Shown here: positions 44,068 to 52,656 of the stretch, piece after piece
How positions within the stretch are numbered: position 1 is the stretch's first letter
Layout: each line of letters starts with the position of its first letter
Program-made: the position numbers and the translations under genes
DNA from: Pseudomonas sp. R84
GTDB lineage: Bacteria > Pseudomonadota > Gammaproteobacteria > Pseudomonadales > Pseudomonadaceae
Direction of reading: 5' to 3'
Assembly: GCF_009834515.1 (NCBI RefSeq)
Contig: NZ_CP019426.1
Coordinates: forward strand, 1,539,501 to 1,603,500
DNA length: 64,000 bases
The notes under the pieces: generated by a model
What the model was told of the DNA's origin: nothing
The model's input: only the letters and a program-made list of their open reading frames with translations
The model's database searches: none

Positions 44068-44802
44068 GTGACAGTGAAGTCTGGCTGGATCGGGTGTGCG
44101 GTATTGTGCGGGTGGTTGCTGGCGGGGCAGGCATTTGCCGATTGCACACCGGCACCCACGGCGCATGAGATGGATTTTTCCCTCTGCAGGGATTGGCCGG
44201 CGTATCCCGGGCTGACGCTCACCGCTGCTGCCAATTTCTCGCCCGATCCGGTGTATGGCGAGTCAGGGACTGTAGGGCTTTACGATCTGCGTTTGTCCTT
44301 GGTGGCGAGCGGAGATTCAAAGCCGTTAGCGAGCTTTTATCAGCCCTCGGCATTTTCTGTTGATGCCATCGCGCTTGATGATCTGAAATTCGATACCGCC
44401 CGCTATAAGCTCGCGCCGCAATTGCAGGCCTTTGGCGTGCGAGTACGGTTCAAAGGCTCTTCGCGCGTGAATCCTGTGGATGAAACCTGGTTGTCGCTCT
44501 ATGTGAAAGACGACAACGCACTGCGTCCTGTCATGAATCGGCTGGTGGTTTATGAATATGGCGGGGAGTGGGATGGCAATTGTGCGGGAGAGCGCTACGA
44601 GACTACGCGAACCGTGGCTCTGGCCAAGACCAGCAGCCATGGCTATGCCGACCTGATTATCAAAACGATCCGTAGCTCGACTGTTGGCGAGGGCGAAGGC
44701 GAGGCGTGTGTATCCAATACCGTCACGCAAAAACCGGTCTTGACGACACTTCGCTATGACGGCAAAAACTACGTAATGCCTGAAGATTTCAAAGGCCTCT
44801 AA
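44068..44802 (+). CDS. Secreted protein of unknown family, paralogue 1
   Basis: 244 residues starting GTG behind AAGGAG. Signal peptide ends at AFA (cleavage before DCTPAP). No family recognised. Paralogous to the next gene: shared blocks are CRDWP/CKVWP, SVDAIALDDLKFDTARYKLAP then AFGVRVRF, RTVALAKTSSHGYADLIIKT, and the C-terminus LRYDGKNYVMPEDFKGL. Four conserved cysteines suggest two disulphides. Periplasmic or extracellular location is expected; function unknown. Confidence 0.8.
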   Translation: MTVKSGWIGCAVLCGWLLAGQAFADCTPAPTAHEMDFSLCRDWPAYPGLTLTAAANFSPDPVYGESGTVGLYDLRLSLVASGDSKPLASFYQPSAFSVDAIALDDLKFDTARYKLAPQLQAFGVRVRFKGSSRVNPVDETWLSLYVKDDNALRPVMNRLVVYEYGGEWDGNCAGERYETTRTVALAKTSSHGYADLIIKTIRSSTVGEGEGEACVSNTVTQKPVLTTLRYDGKNYVMPEDFKGL

Positions 44803-44831
44803 GACCGATGTCTTTTACTCAAGGAAGAATA

Positions 44832-45557
44832 ATGTTCTCGCGTACTACATTGCTGGGCTCTTTCATCGCGATGGGCCTTTTGACGATGGCCGCTCAAGCC
44901 CAGGCTGCCTGCCAGACCAAAGACTTCGACGGCAAATCCCTGTCGCGCTGCAAAGTCTGGCCCGCCGTGCAGAATCAGGCGATCGCAGTCAAATCCACCT
45001 ACCTTGCCGACGCCGGCGACGATGATGCCGGGGTGTTCGATCTGGATCTTTCGATCGTCAACGCCAGCACTTACAACCCCATCGCCACTTACCGTAAACC
45101 GGGCGCCTACAACTCCGATGCCGTGCGCTTTGAGGATCTGCGCATCGACACGGCCCGTTATCGACTGGCGCCGGAAGTTCGGGCTTTCGGTCTGCGTTCA
45201 AAGTTCGCGCACAGTTCCCACGCCATTCCCTACGAGAAAACCGATCTGGCGCTGTACATTCGCGAAGGCAATGAGTTGCGTGCGGTGCTGGAGGGCTTGG
45301 TGGTCGCCAAGAGCAACGGTGAGTTCATGAATGATTGCGAAGGCTACACAAAGACGATTCGCCGAACGGTCGAGATCGGCCCTTCCAGTCATCATGGTCT
45401 GGCCGATTTGATCGTCACCACCAGCGGCAGCAAAATGAAAAACACCCAGTCGGGTAAAGAGTGCGTTTCCAATACCACCCGCCTGAAGCAGAAACAGATC
45501 ACCCTGACTTACGACGGCCAACAATACATCGTCCCCGAAGACCTCAGAGGGTACTGA
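44832..45557 (+). CDS. Secreted protein of unknown family, paralogue 2
   Basis: 241 residues from the ATG behind AAGGAAGAATA. Signal peptide ends at AQA before ACQTKDF. Conserved blocks match paralogue 1, e.g. [21 protein letters not shown] and [17 protein letters not shown]. The 29-base gap suggests a two-gene operon, and tandem duplication with substantial divergence. fosA follows 4 bases after the stop, so it may be co-transcribed. Confidence 0.82.
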   Translation: MFSRTTLLGSFIAMGLLTMAAQAQAACQTKDFDGKSLSRCKVWPAVQNQAIAVKSTYLADAGDDDAGVFDLDLSIVNASTYNPIATYRKPGAYNSDAVRFEDLRIDTARYRLAPEVRAFGLRSKFAHSSHAIPYEKTDLALYIREGNELRAVLEGLVVAKSNGEFMNDCEGYTKTIRRTVEIGPSSHHGLADLIVTTSGSKMKNTQSGKECVSNTTRLKQKQITLTYDGQQYIVPEDLRGY

Positions 45558-45561
45558 CCCG

Positions 45562-45978
45562 ATGCTCACCGGCCTCAACCACCTGACCCTCGCAGTCAAC
45601 GATTTGCACCGCAGCCTGGCGTTCTACCGCGATGTGCTGCAGTTGCGCGTAGAAGCCACGTGGGACGCCGGTGCCTACCTTTCGCTGCCGGGGCTTTGGT
45701 TATGTTTGTCGTTTGATCCGCTGCGTTCGAGTGAATCCTGCGCCGATTACACCCATTACGCCTTCAGCCTCAATGCTGCCGACTTCTCAGCTTTCGTGCA
45801 CAAGCTAAAAGCCGCGAACGTACTGGAGTGGCGTGACAACCGCAGCGAAGGCGCGTCGTTCTACTTCCTCGATCCCGACGGGCACAAGCTCGAAGCTCAT
45901 GTCGGCGATCTCGCTTCCCGACTGGCAGCGTGTCGGCAAAAACCGTACGCCGGCATGCGTTTTTACGACGAGTCATGA
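45562..45978 (+). CDS. fosA: Fosfomycin-inactivating glutathione transferase FosA
   Basis: 138 residues of the glyoxalase/VOC fold. It adds glutathione to fosfomycin, opening the epoxide. Metal ligands His7, His65 and Glu111 sit at family positions ([27 protein letters not shown]), and the C-terminus [16 protein letters not shown] is diagnostic of FosA. Chromosomal fosA is common in pseudomonads. Confidence 0.92.
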   Translation: MLTGLNHLTLAVNDLHRSLAFYRDVLQLRVEATWDAGAYLSLPGLWLCLSFDPLRSSESCADYTHYAFSLNAADFSAFVHKLKAANVLEWRDNRSEGASFYFLDPDGHKLEAHVGDLASRLAACRQKPYAGMRFYDES

Positions 45979-46038
45979 TCAGACACATTTGTCTGTTATA
46001 GACTGGCGGCCACGTGTTCTGGCGCTTGCAGGTTTTCC

Positions 46039-46677
46039 ATGACTCCATCGTTGCTAATGGCCGTGCTGGCCTCGGGTTTCATTTATGGCATTACGCCCGG
46101 GCCGGGAGTACTGGCGGTGTTCGGCATCGGCGCTGCCCATGGGCGGCGGGCCGGGGCGGGGTTTCTATGTGGGCATCTGCTCGGCGATGTGGTCTGGTGC
46201 AGCACGGCGCTGATTGCGATTGTCGGCGCCCGCGAAATCGGCAGCACCGCGTTTGATGTGCTCGGTGTGCTCAGTGGCCTCTATCTGTTCTGGCTCGGCT
46301 GGCGCGCGGTGCGCGCCCAGCGCCGCAACGGCGACGAACCCCAGGGCGCGGCGCGCAAACCGTTCTGGCACGGCATTCTGTTCGGGCTGACCAATCCCAA
46401 GGCCTACCCGGTGGCGGTCGCGACCTTCACCGCGCTGTTGTCGAGCCGCGCCGAACTGCTCAACTGGTCGATGTTGCCGGCGCTGATTGCCCTGAGTTTC
46501 CTCGGTGGCTTGCTGGCCTACGCTATTCTGATAGGCGTGGTTGGCGCGCAGCGGGTTCGCACGCTGTATCAGCGTCATGAGCTGCTTATCACTCGTTTGT
46601 GCGGCGTGATGTTCATCGGTTTTGCCATCAACGCGCTGCTGCATGCGCTGCCGGGACTGATGCCGAACAAGGCTTGA
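46039..46677 (+). CDS. LysE-family (RhtB-like) exporter
   Basis: 212 residues, about six hydrophobic helices. Family motif ASGFIYGITPGPGVLAVFGIG at the N-terminus; NPKAYPVAVATFTALL is the conserved central helix. Exports amino acids or their derivatives. Starts 60 bases after fosA on the same strand. Confidence 0.87.
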   Translation: MTPSLLMAVLASGFIYGITPGPGVLAVFGIGAAHGRRAGAGFLCGHLLGDVVWCSTALIAIVGAREIGSTAFDVLGVLSGLYLFWLGWRAVRAQRRNGDEPQGAARKPFWHGILFGLTNPKAYPVAVATFTALLSSRAELLNWSMLPALIALSFLGGLLAYAILIGVVGAQRVRTLYQRHELLITRLCGVMFIGFAINALLHALPGLMPNKA

Positions 46678-46837
46678 GGGTGTGTGCAGGGATGCGCAAT
46701 CAAGCGCTCAGGCAGGGTAGGTAAAGCGGCGCCGTTCGTCGCAGCGACTGCAACTTTTCTAAACCTTTGCCGGCCAGAAAATTCTCAATCTAGGCGGGCA
46801 CCTGCTCGCCACGATCATTACCAAGAGGTAGAGAATC

Positions 46838-46993
46838 ATGCCTAACTCAAGAAACTCGAACTCGGGAAACTTCGCCAACGATCGAACCAAGGCCTCTGAA
46901 GCGGGTCGCAAAGGTGGGAAAACTACCACAACGACTGTCGACAAAGAGCCAAAACCAGATATGGGCCGCAAGCCCGCTCAGAAATCGAAGTAG
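46838..46993 (+). CDS. Small KGG-type stress-induced protein
   Basis: 51-residue basic, hydrophilic protein (MPNSRNSNSGNFANDRTKAS...) with the KGG-repeat element FANDRTKASEAGRKGGKTT, as in general stress proteins GsiB/YciG. Too short for a normal ORF cut-off. ATG follows AAGAGGTAGAGAATC. Family members are RpoS- or desiccation-linked. Confidence 0.8.
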   Translation: MPNSRNSNSGNFANDRTKASEAGRKGGKTTTTTVDKEPKPDMGRKPAQKSK

Positions 46994-47069
46994 TCGGTAA
47001 AGGTAGTTTTGATTGAGAGGCGGGGGCGTAAGCTCCCGCTTGAATTTCGCAAGTGAGGAGGGCGCGACC

Positions 47070-47573
47070 ATGAGCCGGATGGCCACCCGTATACGCAACA
47101 TGAGTTTTGCATCGCTGTTGGGCTTGTGTGCCAGCAGCGCTTTTGCCCAGTCGCCCGCCGATTTCATCAATGATGCCTCGGCCAAAGGCATGGCCGACAT
47201 CGAGGCCAGTCGTCTGGCCCACAGCAAAGCCGAATCGAAAGAGGTCAAGGACTACACCATCGTCGTCATCAACGACCGCACCACGGCCAACCAGCACCTG
47301 GCGAAAATCGCCAAGAAGCTCGACTTGCCGGTCGCGCCGCGTGAGGAACTGGCCGGCAAGGCCAAGGAATTGATGCCGCAAGTAACCGAAGGCGCATCCT
47401 TCGATCAGGCCTACGCCGCCAGCCAGGTCAAAGCTACTGAAGAGGCTATCGAGCAGATTCAGCAAGAAGCACAGACCACTGACGTGCCGGAGATCAAGGC
47501 GTTTGCCGACGAGACCTTGCCGAAGCTGCAAAGTCATCTGGAAATGGCTCGCGCGCTGCAGGCTAGCCGCTAA
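47070..47573 (+). CDS. DUF4142 periplasmic protein
   Basis: 167 residues from the ATG behind GTGAGGAGGGCGCGACC. Signal peptide ends at AFA near residue 26; the rest is two long helical stretches (PADFINDASAKGMADIEASRLA ... TVVINDRT-like, ending LQSHLEMARAL), matching DUF4142, a four-helix ferritin-like domain of unknown role. It follows the KGG gene, another stress-type gene. Confidence 0.88.
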   Translation: MSRMATRIRNMSFASLLGLCASSAFAQSPADFINDASAKGMADIEASRLAHSKAESKEVKDYTIVVINDRTTANQHLAKIAKKLDLPVAPREELAGKAKELMPQVTEGASFDQAYAASQVKATEEAIEQIQQEAQTTDVPEIKAFADETLPKLQSHLEMARALQASR

Positions 47574-47577
47574 CCAG

Positions 47578-47650
47578 GATCAAAAGATCGTAGCCTTCGG
47601 CAACTCCTACAGGGATTTTGTAGGAGCTGCCGAAGGCTGCGATCTTTTGC
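47578..47650. repeat. Inverted repeat, class C
   Basis: AAAGATCGTAGCCTTCGGCA and the reverse-complement core TAGGAGCTGCCGAAGGCTGC, between convergent DUF4142 and Fet4-like genes. Confidence 0.88.
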
Positions 47651-47665
47651 TTTTTATCTAACTTA

Positions 47666-48076
47666 TCAGCACTCATTCAAATCCTGCTTGGACTTGCTCT
47701 TCTCGCCCAGCCCCTCCAGATTGAACACTTCGCCTTCACCCAACGAACGGTAGTGCCTGCGCAGCGCTTCCAGCTGCTTCAAATCGAGCGCCTCCAGCCC
47801 AAGCATCGCGTTCTGCGCCTCTTTGGTCACTAACAGCAATTCATCGATCTTCAAATGCAGAATGTCGGTGTCGCGGTTCTGCGTGTTCTGGATCAGGAAC
47901 ACCATCAGGAACGTGATGATCGTGGTCGAGGTGTTGATGATCAGTTGCCAGGTGTCGTTGTAATGAAAAATCGGCCCGCTCAACCCCCACAACCCGATCA
48001 GGATCAATGCTCCCATGAAGGTCTTCGGACTTCCGGCCACCATCGCGAGCTTCTGGGAGATTTTTGCGAATTTCAT
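47666..48076 (-). CDS. Low-affinity iron permease (Fet4-like) family membrane protein
   Basis: 136 residues. Two hydrophobic helices (FMGALILIGLWGLSGPIFHY and LIINTSTTIITFLMVFLIQN) followed by NTQNRDTDILHLKIDELLLVT, the family core. Bacterial members are small inner-membrane proteins whose iron transport role is mostly unproven. Confidence 0.82.
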   Translation of the reverse strand: MKFAKISQKLAMVAGSPKTFMGALILIGLWGLSGPIFHYNDTWQLIINTSTTIITFLMVFLIQNTQNRDTDILHLKIDELLLVTKEAQNAMLGLEALDLKQLEALRRHYRSLGEGEVFNLEGLGEKSKSKQDLNEC

Positions 48077-48289
48077 AGCGGTGTTCCTTATTGGGGGAGT
48101 GCTTGAAATTCAGACATTGGGGGAGATATGAAAATTCTACTTACATCCATGCCCTTTCAATAAAAACACGGTCGCGCAAAGTTCGCCTGATGGCGAAACT
48201 TTCATTGTGTGGTTTTGTGGCTAGTATCAAGTGGCAATCAAATTGCCAGTAGCCCATTACACGGACAGACATCACGCAAGAGGCCACTC

Positions 48290-49375
48290 ATGGAATTCTT
48301 CGAAAAGTTAGCCAGCCTAGCCGCCAAAGTACGGTTGCAGAGCGCCGCAATCCAGACGGAAGAGGCAACGAAAAATGCGTTCGTCATGCCATTTATCAGC
48401 ACGGTGTTGGGCTACGACGTCTTTGACCCGACTGAGGTGACGCCAGAGTTTGTCTGTGACATCGGCACGAAGAAGGGCGAGAAAATTGATTACGCCATCA
48501 TGAAGGAGGGCGAAGTACAGATTTTGATTGAGTGCAAAAAGATCGGTGAACCTCTGCATATCAATCACGCCTCCCAGTTGTTTCGGTACTTTCACGTCAC
48601 CAGCGCTCGAATTTCCATCCTCACCAACGGTCAGGTCTACAAGTTTTTTACCGACCTGGATGCGCCAAACAAGATGGATGAAAAGCCCTTTCTGGAATTG
48701 GATCTTCTCGACATCGATGAGTACTCGGTCCCCGAACTGATCAAGCTGACGAAGTCGGCTTTTGATGTGGACTCGATCATCAACGCCGCTGGCGAATTGA
48801 AATATGTCAGTCAAATCAAAAAGGTTATCGCAGCTCAGGTCAGCAAGCCGGATGATGACTTTGTGAAGGTATTTGCCTCCCGCGTTTACGACGGTGTGAT
48901 CACTCAAAAAGTACGTGAGCAGTTTCATGAGCTGACGAGAAAAGCCGTTGTGCAGTTCTTGAATGACCAGATCAATGATCGCCTCAAATCGGCAATGAGT
49001 GGTGCCATTCAACCAGCATTGGCGTCCTTGCCGTCCACCTCTACCGGGACAGATCCAGTAGATCCGCGAGATGAGTCGGATGACAAGGTTCTGACAACTC
49101 TGGAAGAGCTTGAGGGCTACCACATCGTTCGCGCGCTGGTCCGGTCGGTGGTCGATGCCAAGCGAATCGTTCAGCGTGATACGCAGAGTTATTTCGGGAT
49201 ACTGCTGGATGACAACAATCGCAAACCAATCTGCCGGCTGCATTTCAATCGGTCACAGAAGTACATCGGTATATTTGATGAGGAAAAAAATGAGACCCGT
49301 CATCCGATTAGCTCTGTGGATGATATCTACGAGTATTCGGATCATCTGAAAAAAACGGTCGGCTATTACGACTGA
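48290..49375 (+). CDS. Stand-alone HsdR N-terminal-like PD-(D/E)xK nuclease
   Basis: 361 residues from the ATG that follows AAGAGGCC. The first 160 residues look like the nuclease domain of type I restriction HsdR: KIDYAIMKEGEVQILIECKK contains the D...ExK catalytic residues, preceded by FVMPFISTVLGYDVFDPTEV. No helicase, specificity or methylase partner is encoded nearby, so it is not an ordinary type I system. The C-terminal part (HFNRSQKYIGIFDEEKNETRH) is a separate small domain. Possible defence or DNA-repair role. Confidence 0.8.
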   Translation: MEFFEKLASLAAKVRLQSAAIQTEEATKNAFVMPFISTVLGYDVFDPTEVTPEFVCDIGTKKGEKIDYAIMKEGEVQILIECKKIGEPLHINHASQLFRYFHVTSARISILTNGQVYKFFTDLDAPNKMDEKPFLELDLLDIDEYSVPELIKLTKSAFDVDSIINAAGELKYVSQIKKVIAAQVSKPDDDFVKVFASRVYDGVITQKVREQFHELTRKAVVQFLNDQINDRLKSAMSGAIQPALASLPSTSTGTDPVDPRDESDDKVLTTLEELEGYHIVRALVRSVVDAKRIVQRDTQSYFGILLDDNNRKPICRLHFNRSQKYIGIFDEEKNETRHPISSVDDIYEYSDHLKKTVGYYD

Positions 49376-49381
49376 AAATGA

Positions 49382-49408
49382 AACCGGCCTTAAGGGCCGG
49401 TTTTTTGT
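49382..49408. terminator. Bidirectional rho-independent terminator
   Basis: CCGGCC and GGCCGG pair in AACCGGCC...GGCCGGTT around a 5-base loop and are followed by TTTTTT. Serves the nuclease gene and faces the convergent AidA-type gene. Confidence 0.85.
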
Positions 49409-49411
49409 CGA

Positions 49412-49954
49412 TTAGTTCGTGATTTTCAGTCCTAAAGTCCAGTGGAAGTAACCCACCACCTCACACTGCTGATTGACCAGCATGAAACTCAGTTCGCATT
49501 GCACGTCGCCGGGTTTCTTCGGCGTGCAGGTCCAGAAATGGTCATCAGCCTGTCGGCTGCCCGGTGTTGTCGGGTCGTCCGGGTTGGGCGCGGGCACCGT
49601 CAGGTTGGTATGAATTTGCAGGTTCGGTTCGGAAAGCACGCCGCTGTCAGCCACTGTCATGCGGTACACAACCATACTGTGTTCGGCGATCAGGCTGACG
49701 GAGCGTCCACGGACGTGCAGGTCGCGGCCAATTTCGACCGGGACTGTTATTGTGCTGTCATTTATGGCTATTTCTTTCGAGTTATTACCTATGGCGAAAA
49801 AGATAAATCCATCGGTAATGCTCGTTGGCGCGGCAGCGTCCAGACTTGGGTTCGGATAACGCGTCAGCACTGATTCGGCATCGACGATCAGCAACACATT
49901 GTGTGCGTCGGTGACGGCGGATGAGGGTGAAGGGATCGGTTCGCTGATCATCAT
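49412..49954 (-). CDS. AidA/PixA inclusion-body family protein, copy 1
   Basis: 180 residues. Family pattern: NVLLIVDAESVLTRYPNPSLDAAAPT at the start, then GRDLHVRGRSVSLIAEHSMV, ADDHFWTCTPKKPGDV and a C-terminal VNQQCEVVGYFHWTLGLKI. Two ATGs overlap at the start (MM); either may serve. AidA/PixA proteins accumulate as crystalline inclusions or act under quorum control in other bacteria. 123 bases upstream of it lies copy 2. Confidence 0.85.
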   Translation of the reverse strand: MMISEPIPSPSSAVTDAHNVLLIVDAESVLTRYPNPSLDAAAPTSITDGFIFFAIGNNSKEIAINDSTITVPVEIGRDLHVRGRSVSLIAEHSMVVYRMTVADSGVLSEPNLQIHTNLTVPAPNPDDPTTPGSRQADDHFWTCTPKKPGDVQCELSFMLVNQQCEVVGYFHWTLGLKITN

Positions 49955-50040
49955 GGATTCCTTTCATGATGTTGGCACAAGACGACAGCCGCTTCGGTCA
50001 AGGCAAGACATCCTGTTCCGGGCGCAGCGGCAGCGGATCG

Positions 50041-50071
50041 GTCGAGCCCCTTGTTACCCAAAGGGCTCGAC
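50041..50071 (-). terminator. Stem-loop after AidA/PixA copy 2
   Basis: GTCGAGCCC and GGGCTCGAC make a 9-bp GC-rich stem, 7 bases beyond the stop codon of the copy 2 gene. No T-run follows on the minus strand, so it may be an attenuator or processing hairpin. Confidence 0.5.
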
Positions 50072-50077
50072 ACATCA

Positions 50078-50581
50078 TCAGTTATGGATGGAGATGAACG
50101 GATCCCACGAGCAGCAGCCGATGATCTGGCAGTTGCGGTCGACGATCAGGAAGTGGAAGTGATAGGTCACGCGACCACAGTCGAGGGTTTCGGATGACCA
50201 ATAGTGGTTGTCGACTTTCTGGCAGCTTGGTACGGATGGATTGCTCGTGTTGGGCACAGCAACGCACGCTGTGGCCTTGCGCGGGGAGGGCGGCGAGATC
50301 AGGTTCTCTCCGGCGTTGGGGACGAATTTGTAGAAAATCACCGCCTGTTCGAAGCTCTGCGACAGGCTGGTTTCACGCCAGCGGATCAGATCGCCGACCT
50401 GAGCCTTGAGATCCAGTTCGCCACCGGCCTGGCCACTGACGACGTTGTCCTGATTGGTGACCATGTACACATGTTTCCAATCGATCAGCGTGGGATTCTT
50501 CGGATCCTTGCTGATGTTTGGATACTTTTTCAGAATGGTTTCGGTGTCGATGGAAACCAGAATATCCGTCACTCGAGACAT
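50078..50581 (-). CDS. AidA/PixA inclusion-body family protein, copy 2
   Basis: 167 residues behind AAAGGAGCATCACC. Closer to the family consensus than copy 1: VSIDTETILKKYPNISKDPKNP, VSGQAGGELDLKAQVGDLIRWRETSLS, DNHYWSSETLDCGRVTYHF. Same order on the same strand as copy 1. Probably a duplication; a stem-loop lies between. Confidence 0.87.
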   Translation of the reverse strand: MSRVTDILVSIDTETILKKYPNISKDPKNPTLIDWKHVYMVTNQDNVVSGQAGGELDLKAQVGDLIRWRETSLSQSFEQAVIFYKFVPNAGENLISPPSPRKATACVAVPNTSNPSVPSCQKVDNHYWSSETLDCGRVTYHFHFLIVDRNCQIIGCCSWDPFISIHN

Positions 50582-50958
50582 GGTGATGCTCCTTTTTCAT
50601 AGTGAACGTCGGACTGCAATCCAGGCACGACGACGCTTGCTTGCCGTATGGCTTTTGCCAGCACACTACTGGGGGAACCCACTGATCACGAGAAATGAAC
50701 AGGCCGTGCTCCTTGCACGAAATCGACTGATTCGGGTTCCTTCCGATTGCCGCTCCTTGACTATAGGTACGATTTTTTAGCTGTCAAAATCGCTTTTGTC
50801 TGGCTCGACGGACGGTCGTCGAATCCATAAGGTCCGACCTATTGGCTATAAGCAGGCAGGACGGTCTGACACCGTTTGCAATCGAGCCGCTGTGGAACTG
50901 CTCGCTGCGCACCCTGTATCGTGACGAACCGCTGAAATGTCCCCGACAGGAGAACGCA
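50582..50958. other. Divergent intergenic region, AidA/PixA and tam
   Basis: 377 bases with no supported gene. The left part must hold the AidA/PixA promoter and the right part the tam promoter; no clear consensus box or palindrome was found. Confidence 0.5.
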
Positions 50959-51729
50959 ATGAGTTGGTCCGCCAAACAATACGTCGCTTTCGAAGATGAA
51001 CGCACCCGCCCGGCCCGCGATCTGCTGGCGGCGATTCCCACGTCTGACGCGCGAACTGTGGTCGATATCGGTTGTGGTCCCGGTAACTCGACGGAGCTGC
51101 TGGTGCAGCGTTTTCCCGGGGCGAAAGTCAGCGGGCTGGACAGTTCGGCGGACATGATCGATGCAGCACGCAAGCGCTTGCCGCCGTTGCAGTTCGATGT
51201 GGCGGAGATTGATCAATGGGCGGATGAAGGCCCCTTCGATGTGATCTTCGCCAATGCCGTGTTGCAGTGGGTGCCGGATCACGCGACGTTGTTGCCGGCG
51301 TTGGCCAGCAAGTTGTCGGCCGGTGGCAGTCTGGCGATCCAGATGCCGGACAACCTCAATGAACCCTCCCACCGCTTGATGCGTGAAGTCGCCGCGAATG
51401 GCCCTTGGGCCAGCAAACTCGCGGGTGCAGCGGGCCAGCGTACCGACATGGCGAGCGCCGGCGATTATTTCTCGATGCTGCGGCCACATTGTGCGCGGGT
51501 CGATGTGTGGCGCACCACCTACCACCATCAGCTGACTGGCGGGGCGGCGGGGGTGGTGGAGTGGTTCAAGGGCAGCGGGTTGATTCCGTTTTTGAGTCCG
51601 CTGACCGAGGCGGAAAAGGCGCAGTACCTGGAGCAGTATCTGGCGGAGGTTGAGAAGGCTTATCCGGCATTGGCGGATGGTTCGGTGCTGTTGCCATTTC
51701 CACGGTTATTCATTGTCGCGACTCGCTGA
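50959..51729 (+). CDS. tam: Trans-aconitate 2-methyltransferase Tam
   Basis: 256 residues behind ACAGGAGAACGCA. It matches the Tam family throughout: RTRPARDLLAAIP, VVDIGCGPGNSTELLVQRFPG, GLDSSADMID, FANAVLQWVPDHATLL, IQMPDNLNEPSHRLMREVA, WRTTYHHQL and the C-terminal LLPFPRLFIVATR. Methylates trans-aconitate, a by-product that inhibits aconitase. The paralogue at 2687 is more divergent. Confidence 0.9.
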   Translation: MSWSAKQYVAFEDERTRPARDLLAAIPTSDARTVVDIGCGPGNSTELLVQRFPGAKVSGLDSSADMIDAARKRLPPLQFDVAEIDQWADEGPFDVIFANAVLQWVPDHATLLPALASKLSAGGSLAIQMPDNLNEPSHRLMREVAANGPWASKLAGAAGQRTDMASAGDYFSMLRPHCARVDVWRTTYHHQLTGGAAGVVEWFKGSGLIPFLSPLTEAEKAQYLEQYLAEVEKAYPALADGSVLLPFPRLFIVATR

Positions 51730-51782
51730 AATGAGCCGGACGTGTTGTTCGGCTGGAGATTTCGGGTGCGTTTTCGGACGGG

Positions 51783-51930
51783 CCCCTCACCCCAGCCCTC
51801 TCCCGAGGGAGAGGGAGCCGACCGGTGTTGTATTCGAAACCGGAGTTCGGCTCGATATTTCAGGTCGGCGTAACCCTAGAGAACAACTCGGTCAGTCCCC
51901 TCTCCCTCTGGGAGAGGGTTAGGGTGAGGG
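51783..51930. repeat. Class D element, about 148 bp
   Basis: CCCCTCACCCCAGCCCTCTCCC at the left and GGGAGAGGGTTAGGGTGAGGG at the right, with hairpins at each end. Its right edge forms the 3' end of the following methyltransferase gene. Confidence 0.78.
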
Positions 51931-52656
51931 CTTCTGCACAGCCACCAACATCATCATCGGCCGTTCCCGCTCTTCCGCCAGTGCCGGTTGCGCCGCTACT
52001 TCAGCATCGCTCGGCCCCCATTCATTGACATGACGAATGGTAAACCCCGCATCGATCAGCGAATTGAGCAATGTCCCGACCGTACGATGCTGCTTGATCA
52101 CGCCCTCGGCCAACCAGTTCGTAACCCGCTCACCCTCCAACTGATAGCTGTCCAGCGGCCAACGCTTGTTCCCTTCACCGTCAATCAACCAGCCCGGATT
52201 ACGCGGCGCCATGAAGATTGGATGCTCAATGGAAAACACAAAGTGCGAACCCGGTTTCAGCGCCGCGTACAGGTGCGCAAACAGCCCCGGCAAATCTTTG
52301 ATGTAATGCAGCGCCAGTGAGCTGTAGGCCAAATCAAAACTACAGGCGGACAGATCGAGCTGTTCCAGATCGGCGCGCTCATAACGAATATTCGCCGCCG
52401 TCGTGGTAGCCCGAGCCCGCTCCAGCATCTTCTCTGAGACATCCAGCCCCAACACACTCCCCGCGCCACTCTCAATGGCCCAACGGCTGAACCAGCCATA
52501 ACCGCAGCCCAGATCCACCACATTCAAACCGTGCATGGATGGCAACAGCGTCTTGAGCGCAGGCCACTCCGGCGCCGCGTCGAGGCCGCCGATGGAGCGG
52601 TTCATCTGGCTGTAACTCTGAAAAAACTCGGGATCGTCGTAAATGTTTTGCGTCAT
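51919..52656 (-). CDS. Class I SAM-dependent methyltransferase
   Basis: 245 residues. Motif I VVDLGCGYGWFSRWAIESGA at about residues 46-65, LGLDVSEKMLERAR after it, and YSSLALHYIKDLPGLF as motif IV. Resembles the methyltransf_11 group without a predictable substrate. The last four codons and the stop lie inside a class D repeat, another case of a repeat invading a 3' end. Confidence 0.82.
   Translation of the reverse strand: MTQNIYDDPEFFQSYSQMNRSIGGLDAAPEWPALKTLLPSMHGLNVVDLGCGYGWFSRWAIESGAGSVLGLDVSEKMLERARATTTAANIRYERADLEQLDLSACSFDLAYSSLALHYIKDLPGLFAHLYAALKPGSHFVFSIEHPIFMAPRNPGWLIDGEGNKRWPLDSYQLEGERVTNWLAEGVIKQHRTVGTLLNSLIDAGFTIRHVNEWGPSDAEVAAQPALAEERERPMMMLVAVQKPSP

Noticed and set aside
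46759..46971. Minus-strand frame across the KGG gene
   Set aside because: The plus-strand KGG protein has a ribosome site and a recognisable family motif.
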